Below are positions 51,716 through 63,151 of a DNA stretch of 64,000 nt, piece after piece. The notes under the pieces are model-generated. The model did not search any database, had not been told where the DNA came from, and was given only the letters and a program-made list of their open reading frames with translations. The position numbers and the translations under genes were made by a program. The DNA is taken from positions 124,001 to 188,000 of the forward strand of contig NZ_CAKZJO010000056.1 of assembly GCF_936943645.1 (NCBI RefSeq), read 5' to 3'. The stretch comes from an uncultured Bradyrhizobium sp. Lineage in GTDB: Bacteria; Pseudomonadota; Alphaproteobacteria; Rhizobiales; Xanthobacteraceae. Positions within the stretch are counted from its first letter, which is position 1. Each line of letters opens with the position of its first letter.

Positions 51716-53863
51716 TCAACTTTCCGGAACGAGGAAGATCGCGGCGAGCGGTGGAATGGTGAGGCGGAGCTCGGGCGCCTTGCCTTCAACGGCATGAACT
51801 TCGCCGATGTTCCCGACATTGCTGCCGCCATAATGGGCGGAGTCCGAATTGAACACTTCCTTCCATTTTCCGGCAAAGGGCACGCGAACGCGATAGTTTC
51901 GATAGACGTTGGGGGAGAAGTTGATGATCACGAGACACCGCGCGTGCTCGTCCACCCCCTTGCGTAGCCAGGCGAACACGTTGCGGTTGGCGTCGTCAGT
52001 GATCAGCCATTCGAAACCGGCCTGGTCGCAATCCATCTGGTGCAGCGCCGGCACCGCGCGGTAGAGCCGGTTGAGGTCGCGGATCAGTGCCTGGATGCCG
52101 GAATGGTATTTGTATTCGAGCAGGTGCCAGTCGAGCGACTGGTCGTGATTCCATTCGCGGCTCTGCGCGATTTCCGCGCCCATGAACAGGAGCTTCTTGC
52201 CGGGATGGCCGAACATGAAGCTGTAATAGGCGCGCAAGTTGGCAAAACGCTGCCACTCGTCGCCGGGCATGCGGCCGAGGATCGAGCGCTTGCCGTGCAC
52301 GACCTCGTCATGCGACAGCGGCAGGATGAAGTTTTCCGAGAACGCGTAGTGCAGGCCGAACAGGATCTCGCCGTGATGGTATTTGCGGTGGATCGGATCC
52401 TTGCTGATGTAGTTCAGCGTGTCGTGCATCCAGCCCATGTTCCACTTGTAGCCGAAGCCGAGTCCGCCGAATTCGACCGGACGCGACACCTGCGGCCAGG
52501 CGGTGGACTCCTCGGCCGCGGTGGTCGCTTGCGGGAAGCGGGCGAAGACCTCGGTGTTGAACCGGCGCAGGAAATTGATCGCCTCGATGTTTTCGCGGCC
52601 GCCATATTGGTTCGGAATCCATGCGCCGGGCGGCCGGCTGTAGTCGAGATAGAGCATGGACGCCACCGCATCGACGCGCAGGCCGTCGATGGCGTAACGC
52701 TCCATCCAGAATAGTGCGTTCGACACCAGGAAGTTGGTCACTTCGGTGCGGCCGTAATTATAGATCAGCGTGCCCCAATCGAGGTGGCGGCCCTGGAGCG
52801 GGTTGGCGTGCTCGTAGACCGCGGTGCCGTCGAAGCTGCCGAGGCCGTGCGGATCGTCCGGGAAGTGGCCGGGCACCCAGTCGAGCAAGACGCCGACGCC
52901 CTCGCGGTGGCAGGCATCGATCAGCGCGGCGAAATCCTCGGGGGTCCCGAAGCGGCTGGTCGGGGCATAGAGGCCGGTCGGCTGATAGCCCCAGGAGCCG
53001 TCGAACGGATGCTCGCTGACGGGCAGGAATTCGAGATGGGTGAAGCCCATGTCGCGGGCATAGGCCGGCAATTGCTCGGCCAGCTCGCGATAGGTCAGCC
53101 ATTCATCGCCGTTCTTGCGGCGCCATGAGCCGAGATGAACCTCGTAGATCGACATCGGCGCCGACAGCGCGTTGATGCCGTCGGGCGCGGGGCGCGGGCG
53201 CGGCAGATGCGCCTCGTCGAACACGATGGAGGCCGTCTTCGGCCGGACCTCGCTGGCAAATGCCAAAGGGTCGGATTTCAGCGGCAGCAGATGACCGTGG
53301 GGGCCGATGATCTCGAACTTGTAGTGATCGCCGGACTTGGCATGCGGAATGAACAATTCCCAATAGCCGGCGCCGCGCACCCGCATCGGATGGCGCCGTC
53401 CGTCCCAGAAATTGAAATCGCCGACCACGGACACGCGTCGCGCATTCGGGGCCAGCACGACGAAGCCGATGCCGTCGATGCCCTCGAGCCGCATCGGGTG
53501 CGCGCCGAGCTTGTCATAGAGACGCTGATGGGTGCCTTCGCCGAGCAGATAGAGATCGAAATCGGTCAGGATCGGCGGAAAACGATAGGCGTCCTCGAAT
53601 TCGACGACGTTGTTGCCGAACTTTGCGCGCAGCTGGTAGTGCTTCGAGCCGTTGGGCAGGGCCCCGATGAACAGCCCGGCATCGTGCACGCGGTCGAGCG
53701 AGGCGACCTCGCCGTGTTCGCCGACTGCCTCGACATTGGAAGCCTCGGGCAAGAACGCACGCACCACGCTTCTGCCGCCCTCGGGATGCAGCCCGAGATA
53801 GTGGAAGGGGTCGGAGTGGCGGCCCTCGATGATGGCATAGGCCTCGGCAGGCAATTTAGGCAT
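51716..53863 (-). CDS. glgB: 1,4-alpha-glucan branching enzyme GlgB
   Basis: A 715-aa branching enzyme with two N-terminal beta domains, then the barrel: [52 protein letters not shown]. All the catalytic residues of GH13_9 are present. It introduces alpha-1,6 branches into glucan. Its start overlaps the treS end by 8 bases; glgX starts 3 bases after its stop. Confidence 0.96.
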   Translation of the reverse strand: MPKLPAEAYAIIEGRHSDPFHYLGLHPEGGRSVVRAFLPEASNVEAVGEHGEVASLDRVHDAGLFIGALPNGSKHYQLRAKFGNNVVEFEDAYRFPPILTDFDLYLLGEGTHQRLYDKLGAHPMRLEGIDGIGFVVLAPNARRVSVVGDFNFWDGRRHPMRVRGAGYWELFIPHAKSGDHYKFEIIGPHGHLLPLKSDPLAFASEVRPKTASIVFDEAHLPRPRPAPDGINALSAPMSIYEVHLGSWRRKNGDEWLTYRELAEQLPAYARDMGFTHLEFLPVSEHPFDGSWGYQPTGLYAPTSRFGTPEDFAALIDACHREGVGVLLDWVPGHFPDDPHGLGSFDGTAVYEHANPLQGRHLDWGTLIYNYGRTEVTNFLVSNALFWMERYAIDGLRVDAVASMLYLDYSRPPGAWIPNQYGGRENIEAINFLRRFNTEVFARFPQATTAAEESTAWPQVSRPVEFGGLGFGYKWNMGWMHDTLNYISKDPIHRKYHHGEILFGLHYAFSENFILPLSHDEVVHGKRSILGRMPGDEWQRFANLRAYYSFMFGHPGKKLLFMGAEIAQSREWNHDQSLDWHLLEYKYHSGIQALIRDLNRLYRAVPALHQMDCDQAGFEWLITDDANRNVFAWLRKGVDEHARCLVIINFSPNVYRNYRVRVPFAGKWKEVFNSDSAHYGGSNVGNIGEVHAVEGKAPELRLTIPPLAAIFLVPES

Positions 53864-56800
53864 GGGCTTCGCTCTCGGTGCTGGACAGAATGCGAAGCAG
53901 TCCGGTCAGCGGCGCATGGAGCCCCTCAGGCCGGTGGGACAGCTCGTACTCTACTTCTTCGAACGCCTGATCAAGCAGGAAAAACCTTAACAGGCCTTCC
54001 GCGGATTGCCGTTTCTCCGGCCACAGTCGCCGATCGGTCGTGGCTTCCCGATAGGCGGAGAGGAAGGTTGCGACGGCCCGCTCGCGCCATTCGTGGAGCG
54101 CGGCCGTGAGTCGGCCTTGCTCGTCGGAGGCACCGGTGAGCGCGCGGTTCTGGGCTGCGTTGACCGAAAGATCGATCGAGCGGATCAGGCCGGCGACGTC
54201 GCGCGCGGCAGGCGCCTTACGGCGCTTGTCGGCCAGCGGCAGGCGCGGATCGCCGTCGAAGTCGATGATGAAGATATCGTCCTTCACGATCAGAGTTTGC
54301 CCGAGGCGGAAGTCGCCATGATGTCGGATGTTCAACCCCCCGATCCCGGAAGGCAAGAGCGCATTGAGGTGGTCGGGCAGGGTCGCGCGCACCGATATGA
54401 GCTGGTCGATCAGCGGCCGGTCCGTCTCCCGCCGGCCGTCGCGGCTGGCGGCCAGTCGCTGGAGAACCCGCTCGGCCCGCGCCTTGAGACCGGACACGAG
54501 CCGTTCCACATGCGCAGCGCTGATCGGCTCCGGAGCAAGCTCGTTCTCCTTGGCCGCGGCCAGGGCGACGTGCATCTCGGCGAGCCTCTTGCCGATCTGC
54601 GCGATGAAGTGCAGATAAAGCGTCTGCTCCTGGGTCTCGCGCGGTGCTTCACCTACCGCCAGCACGCGCTGTTCGTCGATATAGCGATCGAGATAGCCGG
54701 TGGTCACGGTCCAGCCATCGCCCTGGTTCTCGACGAAGGCATGCAGCACGCCGAGCGCGCTGCGCCGATCGCCTTCGAGCAGCTCGACGCTGCCGAGCAA
54801 CGCCGGCGTATTGGCAAAGCGCGCGACCTCGGTGAGATAATGGCCGATCTCGATCTCGGGGCTGATGCCGCTTTCCAGCCGCCGGTAGATCTTGGCGACG
54901 TACTGGTTGTCGACCAGCGCCGTGCTGTTCGACTGCTCGATGGCACGGATGCGCTCGGGCTCCTTGATGGAATAGTCGGCGAACCGGCTGGTTGACTTGA
55001 ACTCGAGCCGCAGATTGTTCTCGTCCACCACCAGGTTTTGCGACAGACCTCGCAGGAACAGGCCGATGAAGATCTGGTCGGTGGCAACGTCGAGCAGCGT
55101 GCCTTCGCGCGCGCCCTGGCGGACGGCGGCGAGCGCCTTCGGGTTGAAGCGCTCGCGGTCGAAGCGTACCCACTCGATCTGCATGGGCAGCACGTACCGC
55201 GTCGTGACGTCGTCCCGCGTCGTCTCGAAGAACGCGATCCAGGGCCTGTTGTCGCCGATGTCGCTGAACGGCACCGCCGAGGTCAGCGTGGTATTGATGT
55301 GCTTGGGATTGTGCTCGGGATACCACCGCGTCCGCGACAGGAATCCCGGCAGCACGTCGCGTTCGAACACGCTGCGCTCGCGTGCGAGCGACACCCAGTT
55401 GGAGTTCACCGGCACCACCAGCGTCTCGAATTCCGGCACCGCGCGCGGCGTCACCGGTTCGGACTTGTCGCGCTCCTGAAGTTGGAACCAGTAGAAGCCA
55501 TACGGCCCCAGCGTGATCATATAGGGCAGCTCGCCGATCGCCGGGAACCGCGTGCGTCCAAGCATCTCCTGCGGAATGCGGTCCTTCCACGGCGACAGGT
55601 CGAGCTCGGTCGCCTGCGCCGCGCGCGAGAGGTTGGCGACGCACAGGATCACCTCGTCGCGGTATTGCCGAACGTAGGCCAGCACGGCGCGGTTGGCCGG
55701 GCGGATGAAGGTCATGGTGCCGCGGCCGAAGGCGAGCGTCGACTTGCGTACCGAGATCAGCCGCTTGGTAGCGCTGAGCAGCGAGGATAGGCTGCGCGAT
55801 TGCGCCTCCACGTTCACCGACTCGTAGCCGTAGACCGGATCCATGATCAGCGGTGCGTAGAGGCGGGCCGGGTCGCAGCGCGAGAAGCCGCCGTTGCGAT
55901 CGGGGCTCCACTGCATCGGTGTGCGCACGCCGTTGCGGTCGCCGAGATAGATGTTGTCGCCCATCCCGATCTCGTCGCCGTAATAGATGATCGGCGTGCC
56001 AGGGAAGGACAGCAGCAGCGAGTTCATCAGCTCGATCTTGCGGCGGTCGTTGTCCATCAACGGCGCGAGACGCCGGCGGATGCCGACATTGATACGGGCG
56101 CGCGGATCGTTGGCGTAGGTGGTCCAGAGATAGTCGCGCTCGACGTCGGTGACCATCTCGAGCGTGAGCTCGTCATGGTTGCGCAGGAACAGCGCCCATT
56201 GGCAGCTCGCCGGAATATCCGGCGTCTGGCGCAGGATGTCGGTGATCGGGAAGCGGTCTTCCTGCGCGATCGCCATGTAGATGCGCGGCATCAGCGGGAA
56301 GTGGTAAGCCATGTGGCACTCGTCGCCACGGCCGAAATATTCCTGCACGTCCTCCGGCCATTGATTGGCCTCGGCCAGCAGCAGCTTGCCCTTGGAGTAG
56401 GAGTCCAGCTCATGGCGCAGGCGCTTGATGATCGCATGCGTCTCGGGGAGGTTCTCGTTGTTGGTGCCGTCGCGTTCGCACAGATAGGGAATGGCGTCGA
56501 GTCGGAAGCCGTCGACGCCGGCATCCAGCCACCGCTTCATCACCTGGATCAGCGCGCTGACGACGCGCGGATTGTCGAAGTTCAGATCCGGCTGGTGCGA
56601 GAAGAAGCGGTGCCAGTAGAAGGCGCCGGCCTCGTGATCCCAGGTCCAGTTCGACTTCTCCGTGTCGGTGAAGATGATGCGCGTGCCCTGGTATTTCTGG
56701 TCGGTGTCGCTCCAGACATACCAGTTGCGGGCGCTGGAGCCTGGATGGCTGCGCCGCGCGCGCTTGAACCATTTGTGCTGGTCCGAGGTGTGGTTGACGA

Positions 56801-57149
56801 CGAGCTCGGTGATGACGCGCAAGCCGCGCTTCTGCGCTTCCTGGATGAAGCGCTTGAAGTCCTTCATCGTGCCGAAATCGGGATTGACCGAGCCGTAATC
56901 GGCGATGTCGTAGCCGTCGTCGCGGCCCGGCGACGGATAGAATGGCAGCAGCCACAGCGCGGTGACGCCGAGCTCCTGCAGATAAGGCAGCTTCTCGGTC
57001 AGGCCGGCGAAGTCGCCGATGCCGTCGTTGTTGCTGTCGGCGAAGGCCTTGACGTGGAGCTGGTAGATGATGGCGTCCTTGTACCAGAGCTCGTCCACGA
57101 TCTCGGCAGCCTCGGCTTTCTTGGTGTCGACGGAAGATAGAACGTTCAT
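53856..57149 (-). CDS. treS: Trehalose synthase-maltokinase fusion (TreS-Mak)
   Basis: A 1097-aa two-domain protein. Residues ~20-560 are trehalose synthase, GH13, with [11 protein letters not shown] (Asp218), [12 protein letters not shown] (Glu260) and [10 protein letters not shown] (Asp326). Residues ~590-1097 are maltokinase with the kinase loops [11 protein letters not shown] and [12 protein letters not shown]. It turns trehalose to maltose and then to maltose-1-phosphate, the GlgE substrate. The ATG at 57149 is used because the frame upstream lacks a ribosome site. It is 11 bases downstream of the glgE-like gene. Confidence 0.94.
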   Translation of the reverse strand: MNVLSSVDTKKAEAAEIVDELWYKDAIIYQLHVKAFADSNNDGIGDFAGLTEKLPYLQELGVTALWLLPFYPSPGRDDGYDIADYGSVNPDFGTMKDFKRFIQEAQKRGLRVITELVVNHTSDQHKWFKRARRSHPGSSARNWYVWSDTDQKYQGTRIIFTDTEKSNWTWDHEAGAFYWHRFFSHQPDLNFDNPRVVSALIQVMKRWLDAGVDGFRLDAIPYLCERDGTNNENLPETHAIIKRLRHELDSYSKGKLLLAEANQWPEDVQEYFGRGDECHMAYHFPLMPRIYMAIAQEDRFPITDILRQTPDIPASCQWALFLRNHDELTLEMVTDVERDYLWTTYANDPRARINVGIRRRLAPLMDNDRRKIELMNSLLLSFPGTPIIYYGDEIGMGDNIYLGDRNGVRTPMQWSPDRNGGFSRCDPARLYAPLIMDPVYGYESVNVEAQSRSLSSLLSATKRLISVRKSTLAFGRGTMTFIRPANRAVLAYVRQYRDEVILCVANLSRAAQATELDLSPWKDRIPQEMLGRTRFPAIGELPYMITLGPYGFYWFQLQERDKSEPVTPRAVPEFETLVVPVNSNWVSLARERSVFERDVLPGFLSRTRWYPEHNPKHINTTLTSAVPFSDIGDNRPWIAFFETTRDDVTTRYVLPMQIEWVRFDRERFNPKALAAVRQGAREGTLLDVATDQIFIGLFLRGLSQNLVVDENNLRLEFKSTSRFADYSIKEPERIRAIEQSNSTALVDNQYVAKIYRRLESGISPEIEIGHYLTEVARFANTPALLGSVELLEGDRRSALGVLHAFVENQGDGWTVTTGYLDRYIDEQRVLAVGEAPRETQEQTLYLHFIAQIGKRLAEMHVALAAAKENELAPEPISAAHVERLVSGLKARAERVLQRLAASRDGRRETDRPLIDQLISVRATLPDHLNALLPSGIGGLNIRHHGDFRLGQTLIVKDDIFIIDFDGDPRLPLADKRRKAPAARDVAGLIRSIDLSVNAAQNRALTGASDEQGRLTAALHEWRERAVATFLSAYREATTDRRLWPEKRQSAEGLLRFFLLDQAFEEVEYELSHRPEGLHAPLTGLLRILSSTESEAHA

Positions 57150-57160
57150 GGCGTGACCCC

Positions 57161-59107
57161 TTACGCCAAGCAGCGGAACAGGAGCGCCGGATCGCGGTCG
57201 GGATCGATACGCAACCTGATCCCGCCCCATTCGATGCGGGACTGCTCGCCGGTGAGGAGGTTTTCGAGTGTCGTCACATGGTGTCGCTGCCCGCCGGCGT
57301 CAACGGTGACGTCGCCGAGCGGCAGCCAGAACTCGCGCGCGTGGCCCGAGAGGGCAATCACGACGAGAACAATGTTGGCGGGTTCGGCCGCCTCCTTGAC
57401 GAAGGCGATCGTCTCGCCGTCTTCGACGCCCAGAAAGCGCAAATTCGCCGTTTGCTGGAGCGCACCGTTGTCGTTGCGGATGCGGTTGAGCGCGGCAATG
57501 TAGGACTTGATGTTGCCGGCCTTGTCCCAGTCGCGCTGCTTGATCTGATATTTTTCGGAATCGAGGTATTCCTCGCGACCGGGGATGGCCTCGTGCTCCA
57601 ACAGCTCGAACCCGCTGTACACGCCGTAACTGCCCGACAACGTCGCCGCCAGCGCAACGCGCGATTTGAATGCCCAGGCCTCTCCGCTCTGGAGATGATA
57701 GGGCAGCAGGTCGGGCGTGTTGACGAACAGGTTTGGACGATAGAAGTCGCGCGCGGGATAGCGCGTCAGCTCGCCGAAATATTGCTCCAGCTCCCACCGC
57801 GAGGTGCGCCAGGGGAAGTAAGTGAAAGACTGCGCGAAGCCGAGCTTGGCGAGGCCCTGCATCAGCTTCGGACGCGCAAAGGTCTTGGAGAACAGGATCA
57901 CCTCGGGATGCCGCCGGCGGATGTCGCGAATCAGCCAGTCCCAGAACGCAAGCGGCGCGGTGTCGTGATTGTCGATGGCGAAGATGGTGACGCCATGGTC
58001 GATCCAGAACAGCATGGCGTCACGAAAGGCGTTCCACAGGCCGATGCGGTCGACCGAGGCGAAATCGGGGATCACGATGTCGGAGTAGGGGCCGTCCGCC
58101 GTCCGCACCGAGCGGTCCGGCCGCCATTTGAACCATTCCGGATGCTGCGTCAGCCAGGGATGGTCCGGCGAGCATTGCACGGCGAAGTCGAGCGCCAGCT
58201 CGAGGCCGTATTCCAGGCAGGTCGCGACCAGCGCGCGAAAGTCCTCGATGGTGCCGAGCTCGGGATGCAGCGCATCGTGGCCACCCTCGGCGGCGCCAAT
58301 CGCGTAGGGCGAGCCGGGTTCACCGTCGGTGGCCACCGGCGCATTGTTGCGGCCCTTGCGGCTCCTATGGCCGATCGGGTGGATCGGCGTGAAATAGAGC
58401 ACGTCAAAACCCATCGCCGCGATATCGGGGACACGCGCGATGCAGTCGCGGAGCGTGCCATGCTGTCCGGGAGTCCGGCTCTGGCTGCGCGGCATCATCT
58501 GATACCAGGCGCCAAATCGCGCTCTGTCGCGGTCGATAATCAGCGGGAACGGCTGTGAGCGGGTCAGGTCGGGCCGGGACTGGCTCTCGGCCATGGCATC
58601 GCCGAGTTCGGTCGCAAGCAGCGAGGTGACATCGCCGGTCTGAAGATAATCCTCGCATTGTCTGACGATGATTGCCGCGGCTTCCTGCTGCGCGCCATGT
58701 GCCTTGGTCAAGAGGCTGGCCCCTTCGATCGCATCGAGGCTGACATCGGCGCCGGCCCGCTGCTTGCGCAGCACCGCATGGGACCAGGTGGCGAACTCGT
58801 CGGTCCAGGCCTCGATCGCGTAGAGATATTGGCCCGGCTCGGTGGGCGTGAACGCGCCGGACCAGCGGTCGTTGCCATGATGGGTCATCGGTTCTTGCCG
58901 CCAGTCCCGGTCCTGCTCAGGGCGCCACAGCAGCGCGCTGCTGACCACGGCCTCGCCGTCGCGGTAGACGTCGGCCCAGACCTCGACGCGCTCGCCCGCG
59001 ATCCGCTTCACGGCAAAGCGGCCGCCATCGATCGCGGGATAGACGTCCTCGATGAGGAAAGCGCTGCCGGCTGCGGCACTTTCGACAGTTTGAATTGTCT
59101 TGTTCAC
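57161..59107 (-). CDS. GlgE-like maltosyltransferase homologue with altered active site
   Basis: A 648-aa GH13_3 homologue of maltose-1-phosphate maltosyltransferase GlgE, with the right domain order and typical segments ([60 protein letters not shown]). In known GlgE the nucleophile motif is FRVDNPHTKP and the acid/base motif is FLSEAF or FLAEAF. Here they read [10 protein letters not shown] (Arg to Ala377, Asp379 kept) and FSKTFA (Glu to Lys408). The PPKKYQDIYP segment that binds phosphate is also different. It may be inactive or have a changed role. It heads the operon. Confidence 0.85.
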   Translation of the reverse strand: MNKTIQTVESAAAGSAFLIEDVYPAIDGGRFAVKRIAGERVEVWADVYRDGEAVVSSALLWRPEQDRDWRQEPMTHHGNDRWSGAFTPTEPGQYLYAIEAWTDEFATWSHAVLRKQRAGADVSLDAIEGASLLTKAHGAQQEAAAIIVRQCEDYLQTGDVTSLLATELGDAMAESQSRPDLTRSQPFPLIIDRDRARFGAWYQMMPRSQSRTPGQHGTLRDCIARVPDIAAMGFDVLYFTPIHPIGHRSRKGRNNAPVATDGEPGSPYAIGAAEGGHDALHPELGTIEDFRALVATCLEYGLELALDFAVQCSPDHPWLTQHPEWFKWRPDRSVRTADGPYSDIVIPDFASVDRIGLWNAFRDAMLFWIDHGVTIFAIDNHDTAPLAFWDWLIRDIRRRHPEVILFSKTFARPKLMQGLAKLGFAQSFTYFPWRTSRWELEQYFGELTRYPARDFYRPNLFVNTPDLLPYHLQSGEAWAFKSRVALAATLSGSYGVYSGFELLEHEAIPGREEYLDSEKYQIKQRDWDKAGNIKSYIAALNRIRNDNGALQQTANLRFLGVEDGETIAFVKEAAEPANIVLVVIALSGHAREFWLPLGDVTVDAGGQRHHVTTLENLLTGEQSRIEWGGIRLRIDPDRDPALLFRCLA

Positions 59108-59198
59108 GGTGATGCCATTGACAAGAAAGCAGGGGCCCGTTTCCCTTGTCGGGAACCTACGCTTGATACCTATATAGAAAGCCGCTTGTGTGTCATTA

Positions 59199-59234
59199 GT
59201 TCCCCCTGGGAACGGCAGGCATGGTTTGTGAGTT
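59199..59234. promoter_or_regulatory. Palindrome with GGAAC promoter toward malQ
   Basis: GTTCCCCCTGGGAAC at 59199-59213 is a perfect 6-bp inverted repeat with a 3-base loop. Its right arm gives GGAAC (59209-59213), 17 bases, AGTT (59231-59234) toward malQ, a fair EcfG-type match. The left arm gives GGAAC toward glgE, but 16-17 bases on it reads GCTT/CTTT, a poor match. Confidence 0.45.
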
Positions 59235-59312
59235 GACCCCGACTAACGTCTTCCGTCGCCTCGTTAAAATCGATGCCCCCGGCAAGCGGGTGGCCTGCAA
59301 GCTGCGTGCCGA

Positions 59313-61274
59313 ATGGATCTTTTAGCTCAAGCCCGGATCAAGGGCGTTCAATCCGAATTCATCGATGCCCTCGGAAAGCTGCGGGTCACCGATCCCGTGG
59401 CTCTCAAATCCATCCTCGATGCCCTGCCGGAGAAGCGGGTGTACCGCTTCGTCGCCGGGCCGGTGGTGGTTCGCGCGCTCGGACACCCCCGCACGGAATT
59501 GGCGACCGTCGGCGCGCCGCCGCTGAAATGGACATTGGCCGGAAACGGCAAGGTGATCGCGCAAGGCGAGACCCGCGAGCCCGTGATCGCCTGGCCCGCC
59601 GGCCTGCCGCTCGGGTATCACCGGTTGACTCTGACCGATGCCGGGGGTGGGACGGAAGAGGTGCCGATGATCGTGGCGCCGGAGCGGGCCTTTGGCGGCG
59701 ATTTCGACCGCGGCTGGCTGCTCGCCGTGCAGCTCTACAGCGTCCGCTCGAACCGCAATTGGGGCATCGGCGACTTCACCGATCTTGCCGATCTGGTCCG
59801 GCTCGCCAAGCAGCTCGGGGCCGACGGCGTCGGGCTCAATCCGCTGCACGTCCTGTTCGACGACCACCCGGCCGATTGCAGTCCGTATTCGCCGAACAGC
59901 CGGTTGTTCCTCAATCCGCTCTATATCGACGTCGAGGCTATTGCCGAATTCTCGCCGGACCTCGTGCCCGACGCGGTCGCGACCGCCGCCCGTCTGCGCG
60001 AAGGCGATCGCGTGCCTTATGCGGACATGGCGGCATTGAAATGGCTGGCCTTGCGGGCCGCCTTCAACAGTTTCGTGACAAGCGCGAGCGAGGCGCGCCG
60101 CAAGGCGTTCGACGCCTTCCGCGCCGCCCGCGCGCCGCTGCTGTCGCGCTTTGCCTGTTTCGAGGTGTTGCGTCATCGTTTCACCGGCCCTTGGTGGGAA
60201 TGGCCCGCGGAATGGCAGCAACCGGACGAGGCCAAATGCGCGGGCTTGCGCAACGGTCCCGACAAGCGCGAGGTCGAATTCGTCGAATTCGTGCAATGGA
60301 CCGCGGACAGCCAGCTGCACGCCGCCAAGGAGCTTGCCAGCCAGCTCGGCATGCGGGTCGGGCTCTATCTCGACGTTGCCGTCGGCGTGCAGTCCAACGG
60401 CTTCGATGCCTGGAACGAGCAGATGGCGATCTCCCGTCATCTCGCCGTCGGCGCGCCGCCCGACGTGCTCAACACCATCGGCCAGGATTGGGGCCTTGCC
60501 GGCTTCAACGCCGGCGGCCTGGAAGCGCAATCCTTCGTGCCCTTCGCCGACATGCTGGCGGCGTCGATGCGCCATGCCGGCGCGATCAGGCTCGACCACG
60601 TGCTCGGCTTGAAGCGGCTTTATCTGGTGCCGCGTGGCTTCAAGCCTGATAACGGCGCCTATGTGCAGATGCCGTTCGAGGCGCTGCTTGGCGCCGTGGC
60701 GCGCGAGAGCGCGGCGCACAAATGCATCGTGATCGGCGAGGACCTCGGCACCGTGCCGGAAGGTTTTCGCGAGATGATGCAGGATTTCGGCATCTGGTCC
60801 TATCTCGTCATGATGTTCGAGCGTGACGATGCCGGCCATTTCCGCAACGTCGATCATTACCGGCCGAACGCGCTGGTCACGCTGAACACGCACGATCTGT
60901 CGACCTATGCCGGCTGGCGCTCGTTCAGCGACCTCAAGATGAAACGCTCGCTCGGGCTCGATCCCGGCGAGAACGACCAGGCGCGCTGGGACGCGCTCGG
61001 CCGGCTCGACGAGATCCTGCGCCAGAACGGCATCAAGGCCAACGACCTCTATTCAGTGCTCGCCTTCCTATCGCGCACGCCGTCGCGGCTGCTCGCGGTA
61101 TCCATGGAGGATCTGCTCGGCGTAATCGACCAGCCCAACATTCCCGGCACCATCGACGAGCACCCGAACTGGCGCCAGCGCCTTCCCGTCGCGCTCGACA
61201 AGATCGCATCGAAGGTCGACCTCACGGCCTTGCGAGCGGCGACGCGGGAACGTTCGTTGCCCGGCGGCAGTTGA
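59313..61274 (+). CDS. malQ: 4-alpha-glucanotransferase (amylomaltase)
   Basis: A 653-aa GH77 amylomaltase. The nucleophile segment AIRLDHVLGLKRLYLVPRG is near residue 430, the acid segment CIVIGEDLGTVPEGFREMMQDFGI near 475, and TLNTHDLSTYAGW near 530. It transfers glucan chains and recycles short maltodextrins from the debranching steps. It is the first gene of the rightward pair, divergent from the glgE operon. The start codon has only a weak ribosome site. Confidence 0.93.
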   Translation: MDLLAQARIKGVQSEFIDALGKLRVTDPVALKSILDALPEKRVYRFVAGPVVVRALGHPRTELATVGAPPLKWTLAGNGKVIAQGETREPVIAWPAGLPLGYHRLTLTDAGGGTEEVPMIVAPERAFGGDFDRGWLLAVQLYSVRSNRNWGIGDFTDLADLVRLAKQLGADGVGLNPLHVLFDDHPADCSPYSPNSRLFLNPLYIDVEAIAEFSPDLVPDAVATAARLREGDRVPYADMAALKWLALRAAFNSFVTSASEARRKAFDAFRAARAPLLSRFACFEVLRHRFTGPWWEWPAEWQQPDEAKCAGLRNGPDKREVEFVEFVQWTADSQLHAAKELASQLGMRVGLYLDVAVGVQSNGFDAWNEQMAISRHLAVGAPPDVLNTIGQDWGLAGFNAGGLEAQSFVPFADMLAASMRHAGAIRLDHVLGLKRLYLVPRGFKPDNGAYVQMPFEALLGAVARESAAHKCIVIGEDLGTVPEGFREMMQDFGIWSYLVMMFERDDAGHFRNVDHYRPNALVTLNTHDLSTYAGWRSFSDLKMKRSLGLDPGENDQARWDALGRLDEILRQNGIKANDLYSVLAFLSRTPSRLLAVSMEDLLGVIDQPNIPGTIDEHPNWRQRLPVALDKIASKVDLTALRAATRERSLPGGS

Positions 61275-61305
61275 TCGGCTGGGGGATTTCCAGGCTCGCA
61301 CGACA

Positions 61306-63105
61306 TTGTCCCAGAGGATCGAAGACTACGCGCTGATCGGTGATTGTGAGACCGCGGCGCTGGTCGGGCGCGACGGCTCGATCGACTGGCTGTGCTGGCC
61401 GGCCTTCGATTCCGACGCCTGCTTTGCCGCCATCCTCGGCACCCACAAGAACGGCCGCTGGCTGATCGCGCCGAGCGAGGACGTCATCAGGACGTCGCGC
61501 CGCTATCTCGGCGACACCCTCATCCTGGAAACGCGCATCGAGACCAAGAGCGGCGCCGTCGCGCTGATCGATTTCATGCCGCCGCGCGGCAAGGCGTCGG
61601 ACATCGTGCGGCTGGTGCGCGGCCTCGAAGGCACCGTCAAGATGCGGATGGAGCTCGTGATCCGCTTCGGCTTCGGCGTGGACATTCCCTGGGTGCGGCG
61701 GATCGATCATTCCCTGATGGCCATCGCTGGCCAGGACATGACGGTGCTGCGCACGCCGGCCAAGACGCGTGGCGAGGATCTGACAACTGTCTCCGACTTC
61801 GAAGTGACGGCCGGCGAGACCATGCCGTTCGTGCTGACCTATGGTCCCTCGCATCTCGCGCCGCCCGAGCCGATTGATCCGGAGGTCGCGCTGCAGGAGA
61901 CCGAAAAATTCTGGAAAGACTGGTGCGGTCATTGCACCCGGGACGGCGACTACCACGATCTCGTCGTGCGCTCGCTGATCACGCTGAAGGCGCTGACCTT
62001 TGGTCCGACTGGCGGCATCGTCGCGGCGCCGACCACGTCATTGCCCGAGAAGCTCGGGGGCAGCAGGAACTGGGACTACCGCTTCTGCTGGCTGCGCGAT
62101 GCCACCTTCACGCTGCTGGCGCTGATGAACTCGGGCTACACCGAGGAGGCCCTGGCCTGGCACAATTGGCTGCTCCGCGCGGCCGCAGGCTCGCCCGCGA
62201 ACATGCAGATCATGTACGGCATCTGGGGCCAGCGGCGGCTGCTGGAGTGGGAAGCGAGCTGGCTCGACGGTTATGAGGGGGCGCAGCCGGTGCGCGTCGG
62301 CAACGCCGCGCATGCGCAGCTTCAGCTCGACGTCTATGGCGAGCTGATCGACGCCTTCCATCAGTCGCGCATGGCCAAGCTCAAGCTCGACGAGGAGAGC
62401 TGGGCGCTGGAGTGCGCCGTGCTCAACCATCTCGCCGAAGTCTGGGACCGGCCGGATCACGGCATCTGGGAGCGACGCGGCGAGCCCAAGCACTACGTGT
62501 TCTCCAAGGTCATGACCTGGGTCGCCTTCGACCGCGGCATCAAGAGCGCCGAGACCTTCGGCTTCAAGGCGCCGCTGCTGCACTGGCGCGCCTTGCGCGA
62601 GGCCATTCATCGCGACGTCTGCAACAGGGGATTTGACGCCGAGGAAAACGCCTTCGTCGAATCCTACGGCTCGAAACTGCTCGATGCATCCGTGCTGCTG
62701 CTGCCGGCCGTCGGCTTTCTGCCGGCGGAAGATCCGCGCATCCGCGGCACCATCGGGTCCGTCGAGGCCCGCCTGGTGCGCGATGGCTTCGTGCTCCGGC
62801 ATGATCCGCGCGAACTGCCCCCGGGGCAACCGCCGCTCGAAGGCGCGTTTCTGGCCTGCACCCTGTGGCTGGCCGATGCCCATGTGCTGTCGGGCGATCT
62901 CGACAAGGCGCAAGCCTTGCTCGATCGCGTGGCCGGCATTGCCAACGACGTCGGTCTGCTGGCCGAGGAATACGATTCAGTCGCCCGGCGCCAAACCGGA
63001 AATTTCCCGCAGGCGCTGACCCACATCGCGCTGATCAACACCGCGCAGAATCTGTCGGCGGCGAGGCAGGAAAGCGAGAAGCCGGCCGTGCAGCGGTCGA
63101 AGTAG
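61306..63105 (+). CDS. GH15 family trehalase or glucoamylase
   Basis: A 599-aa GH15 glycoside hydrolase. IEDYALIGDCETAALVGRDGSIDWLCWPAFDS opens the N-terminal beta domain. In the (alpha/alpha)6 barrel, the acid lies in DRPDHGIWERRGEPKHYVFSKVMTWVAFDRG and the base in GLLAEEYDSV; NWDYRFCWLRDATFT is also characteristic. Members in actinobacteria and rhizobia hydrolyse trehalose, which fits the neighbouring trehalose genes. Start is TTG at 61306, 31 bases after malQ; no ATG is nearby. Confidence 0.9.
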   Translation: MSQRIEDYALIGDCETAALVGRDGSIDWLCWPAFDSDACFAAILGTHKNGRWLIAPSEDVIRTSRRYLGDTLILETRIETKSGAVALIDFMPPRGKASDIVRLVRGLEGTVKMRMELVIRFGFGVDIPWVRRIDHSLMAIAGQDMTVLRTPAKTRGEDLTTVSDFEVTAGETMPFVLTYGPSHLAPPEPIDPEVALQETEKFWKDWCGHCTRDGDYHDLVVRSLITLKALTFGPTGGIVAAPTTSLPEKLGGSRNWDYRFCWLRDATFTLLALMNSGYTEEALAWHNWLLRAAAGSPANMQIMYGIWGQRRLLEWEASWLDGYEGAQPVRVGNAAHAQLQLDVYGELIDAFHQSRMAKLKLDEESWALECAVLNHLAEVWDRPDHGIWERRGEPKHYVFSKVMTWVAFDRGIKSAETFGFKAPLLHWRALREAIHRDVCNRGFDAEENAFVESYGSKLLDASVLLLPAVGFLPAEDPRIRGTIGSVEARLVRDGFVLRHDPRELPPGQPPLEGAFLACTLWLADAHVLSGDLDKAQALLDRVAGIANDVGLLAEEYDSVARRQTGNFPQALTHIALINTAQNLSAARQESEKPAVQRSK

Positions 63106-63151
63106 CTGGCAAGATCAGGTCGATTGTTTCCGTGAGGACGCCATATCAGAC

